Of a stretch of 64,000 bases of DNA, positions 26,166 through 33,642 are shown piece after piece. The translations under genes and the position numbers were made by a program. Under the pieces are notes generated by a model. It was given only the letters and a program-made list of their open reading frames with translations. It did no database searches and had not been told where the DNA came from. The stretch's first letter is position 1. Every line of letters begins with the position of its first letter. The stretch is from Cyclobacteriaceae bacterium. Its GTDB lineage: Bacteria > Bacteroidota > Bacteroidia > Cytophagales > Cyclobacteriaceae. The DNA lies in assembly GCA_028285445.1 (NCBI GenBank), contig JANQPQ010000029.1, positions 44,079-108,078 on the forward strand, read 5' to 3'.

Positions 26166-26972
26166 ATGAAAACAATGTTTAAAACCGGAGCCCTACTAAT
26201 TGCACTAGTGTTCAGTGTTAAGGCTGTCCAATCACAGGACACCCAAGAACTGGTGGTTCCTTTATCTGAACCAGGGAAATCAGGCTTACTGCATGTTAGC
26301 CTTCACACCGGTTCCATTTCAGTTAGTGGCTATTCAGGCCAAGACGTAATCGTTAAGGTTCATACCGAGCAAAAGAAGTATGAAAGGGAAACGCGAGATG
26401 GTCTGCGAAGGATTCCTAACCGGTCTTTGGGTGTTACCGTGAGAGAGGAAAGGAACTACGTAAAGGTTAGCTCCTCACACCACAACAAAGACATCGCCCT
26501 GGAAATACAAGTGCCCACCGATTTTGATCTAAAACTGAGCGGCCATAACGATGGCTTTATTAGAGTGGAAAATGTTAAGGGCGAGCTGGATGTGCAGCAT
26601 CATAATGAAGATATCACTTTGTTGAACATCACTGGTTCGGCTGTGGTGAATAGCCATAATGGTGACATTAAGGTTACATTCGATGGCGTAACAGCTGATA
26701 CCCCTATGGCGTTTAGCACGTATAATGGAGATATAGATATCACTTTTCCGACAGGAGTAAAAGCAACTACCAAAATGAAGTCTGAGCGCGGTGAGATCCT
26801 AACCGATTTCGATATGACAGTGCGCAAGGCGGAGCCCAGAAGGGAAACCAGCCGAAATAATGGTGTTTATAAGATCTCTATTGACGAATATGTAATCGCC
26901 GATATCAACGGAGGCGGGCCCGAGATTCTGTTTAAGAATTATAATGGTGATATAATCCTCAGGAAAAAGTAG
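26166..26972 (+). CDS. Exported DUF4097-type beta-repeat protein, second copy
   Basis: 268 residues from the ATG at 26166 (MKTMFKTGALLIALVFSVKA), which gives a normal signal peptide; the frame extends upstream into the previous gene, but that part is not signal-like. Repeating strands with turns at HHNEDITLLNI, SHNGDIKVTFDG and TYNGDIDITFP, ending NYNGDIILRKK, almost the same tail as the previous gene. The two are therefore diverged tandem duplicates. This copy lacks the Cys cluster. It probably forms an exported beta-solenoid in the same operon. Confidence 0.85.
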   Translation: MKTMFKTGALLIALVFSVKAVQSQDTQELVVPLSEPGKSGLLHVSLHTGSISVSGYSGQDVIVKVHTEQKKYERETRDGLRRIPNRSLGVTVREERNYVKVSSSHHNKDIALEIQVPTDFDLKLSGHNDGFIRVENVKGELDVQHHNEDITLLNITGSAVVNSHNGDIKVTFDGVTADTPMAFSTYNGDIDITFPTGVKATTKMKSERGEILTDFDMTVRKAEPRRETSRNNGVYKISIDEYVIADINGGGPEILFKNYNGDIILRKK

Positions 26973-26990
26973 TACCATAAAGCTTCGACC

Positions 26991-27899
26991 ATGAAAAAAC
27001 TCAAAAACTATCTATTGATCTGTGCATTGCTGGTATCTACGCTGGCATTAGGTCAGAATACTAACCTGGATAATCTCGACCCATTTACAAAGATTATTCT
27101 AGACCAAAGAATAAAGACGGTAACAATTACCACCGGCAGGCCTTACATAAGAGTTGAGGGTGTTAGCAAAAGCCAGATTAACATCGACAATCTTGCGCGT
27201 ACCTTGGAATTGAGTTTGACAGGTGCTGTTCCATCCGGGGTTGCAATAACTATTAGCAATTCGGGGCTTGATCGCATAGAGGGAGCTTCCGACCTGGAAA
27301 TTAAAGGAGCAGAGGTGCTTAGTGGAGGGGCAGGCAAATTTGTAGTAATGGGATTTACCCGTGATTATGATGGCCTTACCAAAATTCATTCTGGTAAGAA
27401 TTGGTCACGATCGTGGAGTAAGTCATGGAAAAAGGAGTGGGGCAAGGATTGGAGTAAGGAGTGGAAAGAAAAGAATAAAGATAAATTAAAACGATGGGCT
27501 GATAACTGGGAGAAGAGTTGGAGTGGCAGTTTCGATTTCGATTATGACTACGATTTTGATTACGACTTTGATTTCGACTATGATTTCGATTACAACTATG
27601 ATTTTGATTACGACTACGACTACGACTACGACTACGACTATGACTTTGATTTCGATTTCGATTTCGGGCCAAACTCCGGCGGAGGCCTGAGTTTCAATAT
27701 TGATATTCCGGAAATTGAGGTACCCGTAATTGAGATCCCCCAAATTGATTTTGCTCACGTAGAGATTCCCGCAGTCGAAATTCCGGAAATCGAAATTCCG
27801 GAGATTACTATACCACCAATTGAAATACCGGAGATTCACATTCCGCGGGTCAACGTGGGTGAATCATACAAGTCTGGCGGAAGGAAACCGAAAGAATAA
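26991..27899 (+). CDS. Exported protein with three distinct short-period repeat modules
   Basis: 302 residues. Signal peptide about 1-21 (...LVSTLALGQ). Residues 38-125 are beta-rich, GIN/DUF4097-like (RVEGVSKSQINIDN, VAITISNSGLDRIEG), and may be a third, shortened member of the preceding family. Residues 138-177 carry nine Trp at 138, 142, 146, 150, 154, 158, 169, 173 and 177, with Lys/Ser/Glu between. Residues 181-225 alternate an aromatic (Phe/Tyr) with Asp at every second position, with a single Asn at 202. Residues 240-285 have Pro every fifth residue (one Ala at 255) in a P-x-[IV]-[ED]-[IV] pattern. The tail is basic. I know of no family with this layout. Real gene: signal peptide, 18-base gap from the upstream gene, same strand. 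Confidence 0.85.
   Translation: MKKLKNYLLICALLVSTLALGQNTNLDNLDPFTKIILDQRIKTVTITTGRPYIRVEGVSKSQINIDNLARTLELSLTGAVPSGVAITISNSGLDRIEGASDLEIKGAEVLSGGAGKFVVMGFTRDYDGLTKIHSGKNWSRSWSKSWKKEWGKDWSKEWKEKNKDKLKRWADNWEKSWSGSFDFDYDYDFDYDFDFDYDFDYNYDFDYDYDYDYDYDYDFDFDFDFGPNSGGGLSFNIDIPEIEVPVIEIPQIDFAHVEIPAVEIPEIEIPEITIPPIEIPEIHIPRVNVGESYKSGGRKPKE
27531..27665 (+). repeat. In-frame (TTY/TAY)(GAY) dicodon repeat
   Basis: 45 codons alternating Phe/Tyr with Asp. Third-base variation (TTC/TTT, TAC/TAT, GAC/GAT) is frequent, but a perfect core of five TACGAC hexamers lies at 27609-27638. The mixed codons suggest an old array kept by selection on the protein; the perfect core could change length by slippage in steps of two residues. 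Confidence 0.92.
27708..27845 (+). repeat. In-frame 15-base repeat encoding the P-x-I-E-I pentapeptide
   Basis: Ten consecutive five-codon units with Pro at the first position (one unit has Ala), e.g. PEIEV, PVIEI, PAVEI, PEIEI, PEITI, PPIEI, PEIHI. Nucleotide identity between units is moderate, with ATTCCGGAAAT-like cores recurring. Confidence 0.88.
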
Positions 27900-27944
27900 A
27901 TCCTTAGACAAGAGCTCCAGAAAGTCACCATTTTCAAACATTAG

Positions 27945-27958
27945 ATTTACAAATAAGA
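27945..27958 (+). promoter_or_regulatory. First copy of the PadR-box-like half site
   Basis: TTTACAAATAAGAA, matching the left half of the inverted repeat 14 bases downstream (TTTACATATAAGAA) at 13 of 14 positions. Its own inverted partner is not visible. Confidence 0.45.
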
Positions 27959-27971
27959 ATAAAATATTATA

Positions 27972-27996
27972 TTTACATATAAGAAGCATATGTAAA
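27972..27996 (+). promoter_or_regulatory. Candidate PadR operator in front of padR
   Basis: Perfect inverted repeat: TTTACATAT (27972-27980), 7-base spacer, ATATGTAAA (27988-27996). It overlaps a near-consensus -7 box TATATTTA (27968-27975) and ends 11 bases before the padR start, the position expected for autorepression. PadR dimers typically bind ATGT/ACAT-containing palindromes; here the half-site order is ACAT...ATGT. Function is inferred. Confidence 0.6.
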
Positions 27997-28007
27997 CTAT
28001 AAAAGCT

Positions 28008-28349
28008 ATGAAAGGAACACACCTTGGCGAATTCGAAGAGTTAGTACTGCTAACAGTAGGAGTGCTTGAAGACGACGCCTACGGAGTTACCGTAACTGAA
28101 GCCATGCAGGAACAAACCGGAAGAGCGATTACGATTAGTACTGTGCATACTGCACTGTATAGATTGGAGAAGAAAGGTTTCGTTTCTTCGAAATTGGATG
28201 GAGCAACCAAGGCAAGAGGAGGGAGGAGAAAGCGACTCTACACAATAACATCAGCCGGGCATGCAGCTCTGGTGGAGTCGAGAGGGTTACGTGACAAGTT
28301 ATGGGGACAAATGCCAAACTACCAGTTTGAGTTTATCGGTCGTTTGTAG
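28008..28349 (+). CDS. PadR-family transcriptional regulator
   Basis: 113 residues, the short single-domain PadR form. A winged helix-turn-helix covers about 10-85, with EELVLLTVGVLEDDAYGVTV, ISTVHTALYRLEKKGFV and the wing GGRRKRLYTITSAGHAAL; a short C-terminal dimerisation helix follows. PadR proteins are usually repressors released by small ligands. It precedes the permease array by 52 bases, and its own upstream region and that gap carry related palindromic sequences, so it probably represses itself and the permeases. PadR genes beside arrays of ATPase-less permeases are known from Acidobacteria, which supports the functional link. Confidence 0.93.
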   Translation: MKGTHLGEFEELVLLTVGVLEDDAYGVTVTEAMQEQTGRAITISTVHTALYRLEKKGFVSSKLDGATKARGGRRKRLYTITSAGHAALVESRGLRDKLWGQMPNYQFEFIGRL

Positions 28350-28364
28350 GCCATTTATTTAAGA

Positions 28365-28386
28365 ATTTGTTTTACAAATAAGAAGC
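28365..28386 (+). promoter_or_regulatory. Candidate PadR operator in front of the permease array
   Basis: ATTTGT-TTT-ACAAAT is a perfect inverted repeat (28365-28379). The same stretch includes TTTACAAATAAGAAGC (28371-28386), which matches 15 of 16 bases of the left arm and spacer of the operator in front of padR (27972-27987). It ends 15 bases before the first permease start. Confidence 0.55.
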
Positions 28387-28401
28387 AAAGGTCAAAGGTT
28401 A

Positions 28402-31035
28402 ATGCTTAAAAGGACGAAGTCATCCCCACCGCGGTGGGCCGATTTACTGCTACAATGGTACTGCTCTAAGGAGTACATCGAAGAGATCCAGGGTGACCTC
28501 TATGAGTGGTACTATCGCCGGCTAGATCGTCAGGGGCCAATCCTTGCTAAGGCACTTTACTTCTTTGATGTTATAAGGTTCTTCAGAACGTTCCGATTGA
28601 AGAAAATGGAAGAACTCGATTCGAAAAATAACCCACTAATTATGTTAGCAAATAATCTAAAAGTAGGACTCCGATCTCTTGCCAGGCACCGATTCAACAC
28701 TTCGATAAACATTGCTGGCTTATCAATAGGTATTGCGTGTAGCCTGTTTATCTATGTGTACATCACTGATGAATTGAGCTTCGATAGGCATCATGAAAAT
28801 GCTGATAATATCTTCCGTATTGTACTAGATCTCAAATCGCCCCGGGATGTAAGCCACCTCAGCACTACCCCCACGGCGCTGGCCATGACCTCCGTACAGG
28901 AGCTGCCCTATTTACGCAGTGCAGTGCGGTTTTACAAGCAGGGGCAAACAATCTTAAAACAAGGAGACAATGTGTATGAAGAGAACAACTTCTATTTCGC
29001 TGATTCCACCGTTTTTGATGTCTTCAGTTTCAAGTTTGTTTATGGTAATCAAAGCGAAGCACTAAACGGACCCTACAAAATGGTGCTAACCGAGACTAAG
29101 GCGAAAAAGTACTTCGGTGAGGAAAACCCAGTTGGGAAAGTAATTAGAGTAGACGAAGATCAGCAGTTCGAAATAACCGGCGTTATAGAAGACCTTCCTG
29201 CACAGTCCCATATCGACATTGATATTTTGGTTTCTTTCAAAACCTGGGAAGTTAGGGTGCCTGGATTGGTAGGAAGATGGGCGCCACATATGTACCTAAC
29301 ATATTTTCTACTACCCGACGGTTTCGATCAAAAGATTCTTGAGAGTGATTTGAAGGAGTTGGTAGAGCGAAATGTAAGCTTGACTTCCACCTACTCATTT
29401 GAGTTCCTCGCTCAACCACTGGTTGACATTCATTTGAAGTCTAACCGGGAGAGTGAGATCAAAGCCGGGGGTGACATCACCAGACTTTATATTCTTGCTG
29501 TTATTGGCATTTTTATTTTGCTAATCGCTGCCATCAATTTTATCAACCTAAGTATGGCCAAGGCCACCATAAAGTTGAAAGAAGTTGGAGTTAGAAAGGT
29601 TATTGGCGCAACAAGAAGACAATTGCTCCAGCAATTTCAGATTGAATATTTGTTGATTAGTGTCCTTGCCCTGGCCATTGGTTTTGGTCTTATTTGGATC
29701 TTACTACCATCGTTAAATGAGCTTTCCGGCAAAACACTAACGTACACGGAGCTTCTCAACCCCAAGACTATTCCATTTGCGGCTGGTGTAGTAGTAGCTA
29801 TTGGCTTACTATCCGGAGCATACCCCGCTTTGGTTTTGGCAGCATTTAAACCAACGCAGGCCATTACACAAGGGGTATCTGGTAAAACCGTTACAGCCCT
29901 GGTTAGAAAGGGGCTGGTAATGATTCAGTTCGCGGCATCAATATTCCTTATGATCGGAACTGGAATTGTGTACAATCAGCTGCTATTTATGGAGAACCAG
30001 GATTTAGGTTATCAACCAGAACAGATAGTGGTAGTTCCGCTGCACCGGCACCAGAATGCCCTGCAAGACTTCGAGAGTTTCCGAATGAAACTTAAGCAGC
30101 TAAGCCAGTTTGATCATGCTTCGGCCAGCTTTCTTATTCCAGGAAGGGGAGCTCTAAAATTGTCTTATGCCACAGAGGGGTTTGCCGAGAATGAATTTAA
30201 GCCAATAAGCTCATGGTTCGTAGATCGAGAATTTCTGGCCACTTATGGAATCGAAATACTAACTGGCCGAGATTTTACCCCAGTAGGAGACTCTGATATT
30301 ACCAATGCCGTGATTATCAACGAAGCTACGGTGAGGTCGTTAAATTGGACCAACGAGGAGGCGATTGGCAAGCCGTTTACATTTAGAGGCAACAGAACAA
30401 TTGTTGGAGTAGCCAAGGATTTTCACTTCACTTCTCTAAAGGACCAGCTCGAACCCTTGGCAATTGTACCAACTCCTTCTCCATTTAGTAGTGTCAACAT
30501 ACTTTATGTTTCGTTTGCAGTTAATGCCAATCAGGTCGAAGAATCACTGAAAGTAGCCGGAGACATTTGGAACAGCGTGATTCCTAGTCGCCCATTTGAT
30601 TACTTTTTCCTGGATGAAGATTTTGGCCAACAATACCAGGCAGAACAGCGATTTGGTAAGACTTTTACTGCTTTTGCCGCCGTTGCTATTGTTATCTCAT
30701 GTCTCGGACTCTTTGCCTTGGCTGCTTTTACGTTGAGGAGGAAAGTAAAAGAGATAGCTATTCGTAAAGTAATGGGAGCGAGAATATCAGACATCGTAAG
30801 ACATTTCTCATGGGATTTTCTCAGGCTTGTACTGCTGTCTAATATTATAGCCTGGCCAGCTGCTTATTATATAATGTCAGATTGGGTGGGCGGATTTGCT
30901 TACCAGACTAGTATTAATTGGTGGTTGTTTGCCTTGGCATCTGTAGTTGGTGTATTGGTGGCTTTTGTTACGGTTATGCTACAATCGGTTAAAGCGGCGA
31001 ATGCTAACCCCGTCCATTCACTCAGAGAGAACTAG
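28402..31035 (+). CDS. MacB/FtsX-type ABC permease with prefix domain, array copy 1
   Basis: 877 residues. A prefix of ~80 residues (PPRWADLLLQWYCS, GDLYEW, RQG, DVIRFFRTFRL) precedes a typical core: TM1 about 103-122, a periplasmic domain to about 358, TM2-TM4 with the coupling motif KEVGVRKVIGATRRQL (about 392-407), TM5 about 500-525, a second periplasmic domain, then TM6-TM8 with KEIAIRKVMGA (about 783-793). The two 'E-x-G/A-x-RK-x-x-GA' loops normally touch the ATPase. No ATP-binding protein is encoded nearby, so it must borrow one or act without it. The substrate is unknown. First gene of the six-copy array, 52 bases after padR. Confidence 0.9.
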   Translation: MLKRTKSSPPRWADLLLQWYCSKEYIEEIQGDLYEWYYRRLDRQGPILAKALYFFDVIRFFRTFRLKKMEELDSKNNPLIMLANNLKVGLRSLARHRFNTSINIAGLSIGIACSLFIYVYITDELSFDRHHENADNIFRIVLDLKSPRDVSHLSTTPTALAMTSVQELPYLRSAVRFYKQGQTILKQGDNVYEENNFYFADSTVFDVFSFKFVYGNQSEALNGPYKMVLTETKAKKYFGEENPVGKVIRVDEDQQFEITGVIEDLPAQSHIDIDILVSFKTWEVRVPGLVGRWAPHMYLTYFLLPDGFDQKILESDLKELVERNVSLTSTYSFEFLAQPLVDIHLKSNRESEIKAGGDITRLYILAVIGIFILLIAAINFINLSMAKATIKLKEVGVRKVIGATRRQLLQQFQIEYLLISVLALAIGFGLIWILLPSLNELSGKTLTYTELLNPKTIPFAAGVVVAIGLLSGAYPALVLAAFKPTQAITQGVSGKTVTALVRKGLVMIQFAASIFLMIGTGIVYNQLLFMENQDLGYQPEQIVVVPLHRHQNALQDFESFRMKLKQLSQFDHASASFLIPGRGALKLSYATEGFAENEFKPISSWFVDREFLATYGIEILTGRDFTPVGDSDITNAVIINEATVRSLNWTNEEAIGKPFTFRGNRTIVGVAKDFHFTSLKDQLEPLAIVPTPSPFSSVNILYVSFAVNANQVEESLKVAGDIWNSVIPSRPFDYFFLDEDFGQQYQAEQRFGKTFTAFAAVAIVISCLGLFALAAFTLRRKVKEIAIRKVMGARISDIVRHFSWDFLRLVLLSNIIAWPAAYYIMSDWVGGFAYQTSINWWLFALASVVGVLVAFVTVMLQSVKAANANPVHSLREN

Positions 31036-31053
31036 TACTATTAGAAATAGAAG

Positions 31054-33642
31054 ATGACGAAGAACCACAGGTCGCAGATCTCCCCGCCAAAATGGGCCAA
31101 CTGGCTTTTAGAGTGGTATTGCTCAGAGAGGTTTTTGGAGGAGGTGCAGGGAGATCTCCATGAATGGTTCTTCCGCAGAGTAGAAAGACAGGGGCTGCTT
31201 CGGGCCCGACTACTCTACTTTATTGATGTCATTAGATTTTTCAGAACATTCAGATTACGGTCGATAAAAAACTCAAAAACAGCAAACATGACAGGACATA
31301 ACATCAAAATTACCTGGCGGTCGCTAAAAAAAGACCGCCTCTCAGCTTTCTTGAGAATTGGCAATCTTACACTTGGGATGGTCTGCTTTCTTTTGATTCT
31401 GGTATATGTAAACTACGAAAGCGGCTACGATCAATATCATGCAAAGGCGGCCAATACCTATCGTCTGCAACACGAACTGCGGGGCGACCCCTGGGCAGCA
31501 ACGCCAGTTGGTGTAGGGCCATATGCCTTAGAGAATTTTGCCGGCATTGAAGAAATGGCCAGGTTTCAGCGGGTATCCCGGTCTTGGGTAAAGTACCAGG
31601 ACAAAATATTCATTGAGGGCGATATCTTTTTTGCTGATACTTCTGCCTTTAGCATTTTCGATTTTGAGGTAGTAAATGGCAACAGTGAAGATCCGCTGCA
31701 ACTTGTCCACGGCGCGGTATTAACCGAATCAATGGCCAAGAAATACTATGGTGATGAAGATCCTATTGGCAAGGAAATAACGTTAGAGCAAGATCGTGGC
31801 CACACAAGAGTAGTTACGGCTATTATTAAGGACATCGATCCGCAATCGCATTTCACTTTCGACATGCTCCTGCCAATGCATGTACTTCGTGATGAACGCT
31901 TGCGGGAGTTTCGCAATTGGGGAACGTACACCTACGTGGTAGCATCACCTGAAGCCGACCTACAAAGCATTGCAGCTGGAATTTCAGAAGAATACACCAG
32001 GCAATATGGTGGACCAGGGGTGCAAGCGAAACTCATGGCACTTACAGATATTCATCTAAAATCCAATGCCGAAAAAGAGATTACAGCCAATAGTAAGATT
32101 GAGTACATATACATCCTTTCCTTCGCTGCGCTGTTTGTCCTGGTCATTGCCATCATCAACTTTGCTAACCTTACCATTGTTAAAGGGGTAAGCCGGGGCA
32201 AAGAGGTTGGTGTTAAAAAGACATTAGGCGCCCTTAGGGGTCAATTATCTAATCAATTCTTAACAGAAATCTTCACGATTATACTCGTATCCTCATTAAT
32301 TTCGTTAGTAGGAGTATATGTGGTTCTGCCTGTTTTTAGAGATTTCTCAGGACTGCCCATTCCCTTAACCACAATTCTTTCACCCTACATATTACTGCCT
32401 CTGGTTGTTATCATCTTGTTGACCGGGCTTTTTTGTGGATACATTCCAGCCAGGATATTTTCAGGCTATAAGACTGCAGAAGTAATAAAGTCAAAAGTCT
32501 CTGGCGACAACACCAGAATTGGCATCACCCGGAAAACTCTTATCGTGGTCCAATTCATGGTTTCAACAGTGCTGATAGTCGGCTCAATTACAATTTATAA
32601 GCAGCTATCTCATATTCAGAATACCAGCATGGGGTTTGATCATGATCAAGTGGTAACTGTGCCATTTAATCGCGAAATGCGCCAGGGCTTTGAGGCGTTT
32701 AGGCAGGGGTTGCTAACCTATGCATCTGTAGAGGAAGTTTCAAGCTCGTCACATGCGCCGGGATATAGGATCATGATTGAGGGAATTCGGAAAGGTGGCG
32801 AAGAACCCGAAGATGCCACAAACATGAGAGTAGTAGCTGCCAGCCCGGAATTTACGAAAGCCTATGGTCTCGAGCTGGTGGCAGGCTCAGACTTTACCCG
32901 AAGCGAATTGGTTGAGGGGAGCTGGGAATTCGTAATCAATGAATCCGCAAAGCAGGAACTTTTTGGCGAGGATGCAGCTGTAGGAAAAACTGTTGCCTGG
33001 GGCGACCGAGAGGGCGCTGTTGTAGGAGTCGTCTCAGATTTTAATTTTCAGTCTTTCCATGAGGCCATCGGCCCTCTGGCTATTATCAGAGATAAGGGTT
33101 GGATTCGTTACAGTGCGGTTAGATTCAATGCAACCTCCGCCGAAGCCGCTGTGGAAGCCATTACTAAAACCGGTGAAACAGTATTTCCGGACCTGCCGCC
33201 AATCGAATTCGAGTTCCTGGATAAGCGTTTTGACCACCTCTATCTTGCGGAGAATAGATTGCAGGCAATTGTGCTGGTGTTTTGCATTATTTCCTTGCTT
33301 TTAACTTTTTCCGGGATTCTTGGTCTTGCCATTTTTATTGCCCAAGGCAAAACCAAAGAAGTTGCAATAAGAAAGGTCCTCGGAAGCCCAACAACCAGAA
33401 TAATTTCACTGATGAGCCGGAGTTTTATGTTTATGGCTGGCGTTTCCCTCTTGCTATCAATTCCAACCTCCGTCTATATGGTTAACTGGTGGCTTAGCAA
33501 TTTCGCTTACCAGATTGAACCGGGAATGGGAATCTACATTCTGGCGATAGTCTCACTCCTGGTAGTGGTATTTCTAAGTTCAGCCTACACCACAATTAAA
33601 GCAGCGGTGGCTAACCCGGTTGATGCCTTAAGAAGTGAGTAA
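31054..33642 (+). CDS. MacB/FtsX-type ABC permease with prefix domain, array copy 2
   Basis: 862 residues. The prefix is well kept (PPKWANWLLEWYCSERFLEE, GDLHEWF, RQG, DVIRFFRTFRL). The core has the first coupling loop as KEVGVKKTLGALRGQL, where Lys replaces the usual Arg, and the second as KEVAIRKVLGSPTTRI. The first periplasmic domain begins YESGYDQYHAKAANTYRLQHEL, unlike the 'DELSFD' of other copies, and is shorter than in copy 1. It ends AAVANPVDALRSE, the C-terminal signature shared by all copies. The start is 18 bases after copy 1; the stop codon shares one base with the start of copy 3. Confidence 0.9.
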   Translation: MTKNHRSQISPPKWANWLLEWYCSERFLEEVQGDLHEWFFRRVERQGLLRARLLYFIDVIRFFRTFRLRSIKNSKTANMTGHNIKITWRSLKKDRLSAFLRIGNLTLGMVCFLLILVYVNYESGYDQYHAKAANTYRLQHELRGDPWAATPVGVGPYALENFAGIEEMARFQRVSRSWVKYQDKIFIEGDIFFADTSAFSIFDFEVVNGNSEDPLQLVHGAVLTESMAKKYYGDEDPIGKEITLEQDRGHTRVVTAIIKDIDPQSHFTFDMLLPMHVLRDERLREFRNWGTYTYVVASPEADLQSIAAGISEEYTRQYGGPGVQAKLMALTDIHLKSNAEKEITANSKIEYIYILSFAALFVLVIAIINFANLTIVKGVSRGKEVGVKKTLGALRGQLSNQFLTEIFTIILVSSLISLVGVYVVLPVFRDFSGLPIPLTTILSPYILLPLVVIILLTGLFCGYIPARIFSGYKTAEVIKSKVSGDNTRIGITRKTLIVVQFMVSTVLIVGSITIYKQLSHIQNTSMGFDHDQVVTVPFNREMRQGFEAFRQGLLTYASVEEVSSSSHAPGYRIMIEGIRKGGEEPEDATNMRVVAASPEFTKAYGLELVAGSDFTRSELVEGSWEFVINESAKQELFGEDAAVGKTVAWGDREGAVVGVVSDFNFQSFHEAIGPLAIIRDKGWIRYSAVRFNATSAEAAVEAITKTGETVFPDLPPIEFEFLDKRFDHLYLAENRLQAIVLVFCIISLLLTFSGILGLAIFIAQGKTKEVAIRKVLGSPTTRIISLMSRSFMFMAGVSLLLSIPTSVYMVNWWLSNFAYQIEPGMGIYILAIVSLLVVVFLSSAYTTIKAAVANPVDALRSE

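Noticed and set aside
27376..27839. Arg/Asn- and Ile/Val-rich antisense frames across the repeat region
   Set aside because: They are complements of the repetitive codons (GAY/TTY) in the real gene and have no start context or family resemblance.
27531..27845. CRISPR-like array or intergenic satellite
   Set aside because: The repeats are in frame in a coding gene with 6- and 15-base units and no spacers.
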